From NCBI GenBank assembly GCA_004524425.1, contig SDNN01000083.1, forward strand, positions 1-11,058: a stretch of DNA of 11,058 nucleotides. The letters are read 5' to 3'. Below the pieces are notes generated by a model, which saw only the letters and a program-made list of their open reading frames with translations, was not told the DNA's origin and made no database searches. Position numbers and translations under genes: made by a program. This stretch comes from Promethearchaeota archaeon. GTDB lineage: Archaea > Asgardarchaeota > Lokiarchaeia > Sigynarchaeales > SOKP01. Below are positions 6,897 through 11,058 of this stretch, piece by piece; position 1 is the first letter of the stretch, and every line of letters begins with the position of its first letter.

Positions 6897-8609
6897 ATGG
6901 AAGTGAGTAGAGAGGAAGAAAAATCTCGTAGCTTGAATTTATCTATCTTAATCATGTTTCTTCTATTTACCTTAAGTCTACTGTATATCAATAGATCCCA
7001 GAGCTATTATTATTATGAAAGGATTCAATTCAAATCCGCGGGATCCAAACTCTATGCTAATTTATATTATCCGACAAGGGATTTAGATTTTCAAGATAAA
7101 CAACCGTTGATTATTTATGCTCATGGAGTGGGAAGCCAAAGGGATGTAGATTTAAGAATTCCTATTGAACTTACTAAGAGAGGATTTTTTGTAGCAGCAT
7201 TAGATTATCATGGTCACGGTGAAAGTGAGGGAGAGATTTCAGATATAGATCCAGATACAAATCGGCCGGCGATCGCACAAGATTGTTCGAAATTATTGGA
7301 TGCAATTGAAAAGATGGATGTCTACAAGGAAAGAATCAATCCAAAACAAATTGGGTTAGTTGGACATTCTTTGGGAGGCATGATCGTGTTAGTTAACGGT
7401 GCTCTGGATGATAGATTCAAGGCTACAGTGGCTTGGGCGCCTCTAGTAAGTTTCAATCCAAAGGAGGTAGGATTTCCCAAGGGAGAAGAATTCGAGGATT
7501 ACATACCAGAAAATTTGATTGATGAAGATAATCCAAAAAATCTCTTGATTATTCATCACGTTAATGACGAAATGGTAGACTTCGAAGATAATGCGGAATT
7601 AGCTCAAGAGTTAACTGAATGCAAGCTTATAAAGATAAAAAGAAGTATTGGCAGCCCCCATCAACTCATATCTGATAGAGTCATCATCAAAACAATTAAT
7701 TGGTTCGAAAAGGAATTTTTTGACTCTGAAACTATAAATGGCCCCATCGGTATTACATATTACATGAATTACGTATTACTCGGAATATCGATCATTACAT
7801 TATTTCTCACTTTGCTCTATGCCATGAATTATGTCTCAAAATATTTTGATCTCGAGCAAGATGATTATATGAATGAAGAGGAGAACAGAAATGATCTTTC
7901 TAAAAAAGAGAAAGTAATTCAAGTACTAAAAATAATGGCATATTTTTCAATTTTTATGAGTATTTGGTTATTCTTTACTATTCAATATGGACTTATTGGA
8001 TTATTTTATTCATCATTATTCATGCTTATAGCGTATCTATTAGTTAGATTAGTTATCGTGCACCATAAAAAGAAAGAGGAGTCCTTGAAATCAATAATGA
8101 TCACCAGCATCAAAGCGCAATACGATGAAGGCGCTATTGCCTATACCATTCTTTGTACTGGTTTGTTTGTAGGCATTTTTCTTACTTTTTCACTAGTTTA
8201 TCCATTTGTTTTTGTCTTTCCATCTGATTATCTGAGCGTTCTTTTAGCATCACTAGCCTATCCATTATATTTAGATTTTGAAATTTTTTATAGGAAAGTA
8301 ATTTTACCAAAACTAAATTTTATCAAATCCAATGACTCGAGAACATTAATAATTACTATATTAGCTATAATTAATATTGTGATTTTAATAGCACTTAATT
8401 TGAACTGGGCTTTTTTACCTGCGGTAGTAATCTTATTTGGAATATTTTTGTTATTGATCATTAAAAATTCAATCATTTATGAAAAAACAGGAAAATTTAT
8501 CACTGCGATAATTGGATCAATTATCATCATAGAAATCTTTTTTGGAGCTGCAATTTCTGAGGCCTTAGGTATACTATCAATATTAGATATCCTTTTAGGA
8601 ATGTTTTGA
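6897..8609 (+). CDS. Membrane-anchored alpha/beta hydrolase fused to polytopic, CPBP-like domain
   Basis: The product is a 570-residue protein. Residues 14-31 form a signal-anchor helix, and 40-275 are an alpha/beta hydrolase domain. Its visible catalytic parts are the oxyanion-hole HGVGS (76-80), the nucleophile elbow GHSLGG with Ser158, Asp224 in NDEMV, and His255 in SPHQL. The triad is complete, so an active serine hydrolase is expected (esterase, lipase, thioesterase or peptidase; substrate unknown). About eight further hydrophobic segments follow (roughly 288-310, 344-362, 366-389, 413-438, 443-460, 482-501, 503-523, 534-558), with a charged loop at 311-345. If the N-terminus is cytoplasmic, the hydrolase faces outside. 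Residues 461-473 and 526-541 resemble CPBP/CAAX-protease motifs but lack the histidines. The ATG at 6897 sits about 37 bp after a TATA-like box. The hydrolase call is secure; the role of the membrane domain is inference. Confidence 0.88.
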   Translation: MEVSREEEKSRSLNLSILIMFLLFTLSLLYINRSQSYYYYERIQFKSAGSKLYANLYYPTRDLDFQDKQPLIIYAHGVGSQRDVDLRIPIELTKRGFFVAALDYHGHGESEGEISDIDPDTNRPAIAQDCSKLLDAIEKMDVYKERINPKQIGLVGHSLGGMIVLVNGALDDRFKATVAWAPLVSFNPKEVGFPKGEEFEDYIPENLIDEDNPKNLLIIHHVNDEMVDFEDNAELAQELTECKLIKIKRSIGSPHQLISDRVIIKTINWFEKEFFDSETINGPIGITYYMNYVLLGISIITLFLTLLYAMNYVSKYFDLEQDDYMNEEENRNDLSKKEKVIQVLKIMAYFSIFMSIWLFFTIQYGLIGLFYSSLFMLIAYLLVRLVIVHHKKKEESLKSIMITSIKAQYDEGAIAYTILCTGLFVGIFLTFSLVYPFVFVFPSDYLSVLLASLAYPLYLDFEIFYRKVILPKLNFIKSNDSRTLIITILAIINIVILIALNLNWAFLPAVVILFGIFLLLIIKNSIIYEKTGKFITAIIGSIIIIEIFFGAAISEALGILSILDILLGMF

Positions 8610-8615
8610 ATGATA

Positions 8616-8624
8616 TTTTTTTTT
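8616..8624 (+). terminator. T9 terminator after the membrane hydrolase
   Basis: Nine T begin seven bases past the TGA stop codon. The rest of the gap to the next gene (to about 8816) is AT-rich, and I see no gene or RNA in it. Confidence 0.5.
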
Positions 8625-8816
8625 AAATTTAATAGATTTTTCGGTTAAAAATATGGAAATTACTCAAAAATATCTATTATATATAGCTAATTCTTCTAAT
8701 CAATATTTTATAATCTAAATTCTTTAATAAATTTCAAATAAAAAACAAAATAAGCTCTAATTATTTTACTAAATCTATAGTTATTAAGGAAAAAATGCAA
8801 AATCCATATTTGTAAC

Positions 8817-8830
8817 TAATTTTAAATTAG
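8817..8830. promoter_or_regulatory. Perfect 14-bp palindrome upstream of the MFS gene
   Basis: CTAATTTAAATTAG is identical to its own reverse complement. It lies about 24 bp upstream of the TATA-like TATTATAT at 8854-8861 and about 60 bp before the probable start codon at 8891, a suitable place for a dimeric regulator. It also contains a TATA-like core itself, so it could be an alternative promoter element. Confidence 0.35.
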
Positions 8831-8846
8831 AAAACTTAGGGAATTT

Positions 8847-8861
8847 AAAGGTGTATTATAT
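8847..8861 (+). promoter_or_regulatory. AAAGGTG-TATTATAT: BRE/TATA promoter or Shine-Dalgarno
   Basis: TATTATAT (8854-8861) is centred about 33 bp before the ATG at 8891, the same spacing as in the other genes of the window, so it can be a TATA box preceded by A-rich BRE. AGGTG (8849-8853) also matches the archaeal anti-Shine-Dalgarno and lies 6 bases before an ATG at 8860 that opens only a 13-codon frame. Confidence 0.4.
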
Positions 8862-8901
8862 GAAATTAATGACAAAAATTGGCGAATATAATGAATACTA
8901 A
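8860..8901 (+). CDS. Possible 13-codon leader ORF overlapping the MFS start
   Basis: ATG at 8860, well spaced behind AGGTG, reads MKLMTKIGEYNEY and stops at TAA 8899-8901. This is 8 bases past the MFS start ATG at 8891 and in a different frame. If transcription starts upstream, it could couple translation to the permease gene. It is more likely a by-product of the TATA-box sequence. Confidence 0.15.
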   Translation: MKLMTKIGEYNEY

Positions 8902-10123
8902 TGATGAAGATAATAATGAAAATAAAAAAATGATATTTGGTGTTTCTTTACCAGTTTTCATAATGGGATTGGTTTCTCTCTTTACTGACATTTCTAGTGA
9001 ATTGATTCAAAGTATTCTTCCATTGTTTATCATTTCTATTGGTGGTTCGTTTTTAATTTTAGGATTGATTTTTGGAGTCACAACCGCAATTTCTAATATT
9101 TTAAAAGGTTTTTCAGGTTGGTTGAGTGATAAGGTAAATAAAAGAAAACCTTTCGTGGTTGCCGGTTATGCGATATCAAATTTTTCAAAACCCTTTATTG
9201 CATTTAGTCCTTCTTGGGAATATGTATTAGGCTTAAAAGCATTAGATCGTTTTGGAAAAGGTTTAAGAACATCATCCCGTGATGTCCTCATTTCTTATTA
9301 TGCTATTGAAAAAGGAAGAGCATTTGGACTTCATCGATCAATGGATACATTAGGGGCAGTTATTGGTTCTCTTTTAGCCTTCATTTTTCTCTATTGGGCA
9401 TGGACATACTCTGAAATCATCTTTTTTTCAATAATTCCAGGAATTATAGCTGTTATTTTTATATTATTCATAAAGGATGTTAATCCTAAGGAATTGGATG
9501 AATCTAAATTGAAATACCCTGAACAACCTAAAGTAGATGAGATAGACAGAAATTTCGTGAAATTAATCATAATTTTGGGAGTTATTGAATTTGCCAGTTT
9601 AGATATTGCTTTTCTCATAATAAGATCCACGGATTTTATATCTATTGAGCTAATTTTTTTAATTCCTCTATTTTATCTAATTTCAAACGTCCTATATACT
9701 ATATTCTCTCCAATAACAGGGACTATTTCTGATAAAATTGGTCGGAAGCCGGTAATAATATTTGGTTTATCTCTTTTATTAATTTCATGTCTTCTATTAG
9801 CAGTTCCCATAACCATTTCGTTATTTTCCTTAATTTTGATAATTATAATATTTTCGATGTATGGAATTTACATGGCTTCAGTGGATCCCATTTCCAGGGC
9901 TTATATTGCGGATCTAGCGGGAGCAAATAAGAGAGGAAGAGCCTATGGATATTATTATCTTTCAGTTGGACTTATATCCCTAGGAGAATCATTAATTTTT
10001 GGTTTAATTTATGAATTATTTACATATACAGCCGCATTCTTATATACTTCAATATTATTATTGATTTGCATTATTATATTCAGTGCTACAGATTTCTCAA
10101 AAATCATTCAAAAAAAGCATTAA
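8891..10123 (+). CDS. MFS transporter, 12 transmembrane helices
   Basis: It is an inner (cytoplasmic) membrane permease of the major facilitator superfamily, probably a proton-coupled exporter; the substrate is not readable. I choose ATG 8891. A TTG at 8879 would add four residues, and another Met follows 13 residues later. In numbering from the TTG, the sequence has the FTDISSE signature in TM1 (35-41), motif A GWLSDKVNKRK in loop 2-3 (80-90), DRFGKGLRTSSRD (123-135), RAFGLHRSMDTLGA (147-160), a charged central loop (199-226), a second motif A GTISDKIGRK in loop 8-9 (281-290), and SRAYIADLAGANKRGRAYG (339-357). These match a widespread family of uncharacterised bacterial and archaeal MFS permeases. 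Odd points: the usual TAPRD reads TSSRD, and the family's LIEGxAEA in TM2 reads LIFGVTTA, removing two acidic residues. It ends 11 bp from the convergent peptidase gene. Confidence 0.9.
   Translation: MNTNDEDNNENKKMIFGVSLPVFIMGLVSLFTDISSELIQSILPLFIISIGGSFLILGLIFGVTTAISNILKGFSGWLSDKVNKRKPFVVAGYAISNFSKPFIAFSPSWEYVLGLKALDRFGKGLRTSSRDVLISYYAIEKGRAFGLHRSMDTLGAVIGSLLAFIFLYWAWTYSEIIFFSIIPGIIAVIFILFIKDVNPKELDESKLKYPEQPKVDEIDRNFVKLIIILGVIEFASLDIAFLIIRSTDFISIELIFLIPLFYLISNVLYTIFSPITGTISDKIGRKPVIIFGLSLLLISCLLLAVPITISLFSLILIIIIFSMYGIYMASVDPISRAYIADLAGANKRGRAYGYYYLSVGLISLGESLIFGLIYELFTYTAAFLYTSILLLICIIIFSATDFSKIIQKKH
10110..10116 (-). terminator. Candidate T7 terminator of pepT inside the MFS 3' end
   Basis: On the minus strand, seven T lie 18 bases past the pepT stop codon, within the last codons of the MFS gene (its Lys-rich C-terminus). 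With an 11-bp gap there is no room for a separate terminator, so the coding A-run may do double duty. Confidence 0.3.
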
Positions 10124-10140
10124 TTCTTTTATCTTTATTT
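10124..10140 (+). terminator. T-rich tract after the MFS gene, overlapping pepT end
   Basis: TTCTTTTATCTTTATTT follows the MFS stop codon directly and runs into the last codons of the convergent pepT gene. It is an interrupted T-tract and a plausible weak archaeal terminator. Confidence 0.3.
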
Positions 10141-11058
10141 GGTCCACAAATCTGCTAAATATAAAATGACTTCAGCAGCTTTTTGCAGGGCCAATGAAGG
10201 GATGTATTCCTTTCTTGAATGAAATAATAATCCTCCAGTAAAAATGTTAGGAGTTGGGATTCCCATAGCACTTAATTGAGCACCATCGGTTCCTCCCCTG
10301 ATTGAATGGATTTTTAGTTTTAGCCCCGCCTTTTCGATGGCTTCTTTAGCTACATTTATAATTTTTTGTTCTTTTTCTAAATATGCTAACATGTTTTGGT
10401 ATTGGTGTTGAACTTCTGTCTTAATTTTTAACCCTGAATATCGAATTTTAAACGTTTCAATCAATTTATTGAGGTATTCAATCCTCTCTTCATTATTTTT
10501 CACCTTAAAATCCCGTATTATGAGTGTCGCTTTTGCTTGCTCTTCATTACCTTGGAGATTCATTAAATGATAAAATCCTTCTCGATTTTCTGCATGTTCT
10601 GGAGATTCAAATTCAGGGAGTTCGCTTAAAAATCGCGAAGCAATATGTACTGCATTTATCATTTGGTTTTTTGCATATCCAGGGTGAACATTTAATCCTT
10701 TAAAATACAGCATTACTTTCCAAGCATCAAAACATTCTATTTCCAACTGGCCCATTTCGGAACCATCAATAGTGTAACAAGCTGAAGGGAGTTTTTTCTT
10801 ATCTATTTTTACTGTACCTCTTCCTATCTCTTCGTCGGGAGTAAAACAAATTACGATAGGACCATGATGCAGCTCTGGAAACGATTTCCATGCTGCACAT
10901 GCTGCCATGATTTCTGCTATCCCTGCTTTATCATCCGCACCAAGAAGGGTGTCTCCTGAAGCAGTGATAATATCCATACCAATATAATCTTTCAATGGCT
11001 CAGAATCTTCCAATTTGAGGCGTATTTCTTTATTTTCTGGAAACAAAATCTCTTTTCC
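10135..11058 (-). CDS. pepT: Peptidase T (tripeptidase, M20B metallopeptidase), N-terminus outside window
   Basis: It is a cytosolic dizinc aminopeptidase that removes the N-terminal residue of tripeptides, a late step in peptide catabolism. The frame stays open to the window edge (a TTG at 11046 is not a credible start), and E. coli PepT has about 408 residues, so roughly the first 100, including the first metal ligand (HVD motif), are missing from view. Numbered from 11046, the visible markers are GADDKAG (36-42, bridging Asp38), TPDEEIG (69-75, base Glu72 and metal ligand Glu73), TIDG (92-95, Asp94), NVHPG (119-123) of the dimerisation lid domain, EGFYHL (156-161), IRDF (177-180), SIRGGTDGAQLS (248-259), and FTGGLLFHSRKE (269-280) with the last metal ligand His276. 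Identity along the segment to E. coli PepT is high and all expected residues are present, so the enzyme should be active. Confidence 0.93.
   Translation of the reverse strand, partial: GKEILFPENKEIRLKLEDSEPLKDYIGMDIITASGDTLLGADDKAGIAEIMAACAAWKSFPELHHGPIVICFTPDEEIGRGTVKIDKKKLPSACYTIDGSEMGQLEIECFDAWKVMLYFKGLNVHPGYAKNQMINAVHIASRFLSELPEFESPEHAENREGFYHLMNLQGNEEQAKATLIIRDFKVKNNEERIEYLNKLIETFKIRYSGLKIKTEVQHQYQNMLAYLEKEQKIINVAKEAIEKAGLKLKIHSIRGGTDGAQLSAMGIPTPNIFTGGLLFHSRKEYIPSLALQKAAEVILYLADLWTK

Noticed and set aside
1..11058. A defence, toxin-antitoxin or mobile-element system
   Set aside because: No nuclease, transposase, integrase, methylase or toxin motifs were seen on either strand. The CPBP/Abi-like resemblance in the hydrolase tail is not enough to call a defence function.

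Overview
The window is AT-rich and most likely archaeal. Probable start codons sit about 33-38 bases downstream of the centre of TATA-like elements, usually without a usable Shine-Dalgarno sequence. Gene ends are followed by plain T-runs rather than GC-rich hairpins. The gene content (a giant TPR protein, an acyl-CoA ligase, a membrane-anchored alpha/beta hydrolase, PepT) fits an AT-rich heterotrophic archaeon, and an Asgard/Lokiarchaeia-type genome is my best guess. That assignment is inference, because the window holds no rRNA or other phylogenetic marker.

Layout, left to right. (1) Bases 1-4032 (+): a very large TPR protein whose reading frame is already open at base 1, so its N-terminus lies outside. 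It carries 30 consecutive TPR-type units of exactly 40 residues. (2) Bases 4033-4304: a non-coding gap with a 14-bp direct repeat, a T-tract terminator and a TATA-like promoter. (3) 4305-6029 (+): an AMP-forming fatty acyl-CoA ligase. (4) 6119-6802 (-): a leucine-heptad coiled-coil protein ending in a probable winged helix. It is convergent with the ligase and divergent from the next gene. (5) 6897-8609 (+): a membrane-anchored alpha/beta hydrolase fused to a polytopic domain whose C-terminal part resembles a histidine-less CPBP (CAAX-protease/Abi) fold. (6) 8610-8890: a gap with a T-run, a perfect 14-bp palindrome and a motif readable either as TATA box or as Shine-Dalgarno plus start codon. 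(7) 8891-10123 (+): an MFS transporter. (8) 10135 to the window end (-): peptidase T, cut at its N-terminal side.

There is no clear multi-gene operon. Almost every gene appears to have its own promoter, and strands alternate. The metabolic genes (acyl-CoA ligase, tripeptidase, MFS permease) suggest fatty-acid and peptide use. The TPR protein would be a scaffold. The coiled-coil/winged-helix protein shares a 94-bp divergent promoter region with the hydrolase and could regulate it. No CRISPR array, tRNA, rRNA, insertion sequence or integrase was seen. The most unusual items are the hydrolase/CPBP-like fusion, the indel-free 30-unit TPR array and the leucine-only heptad array.
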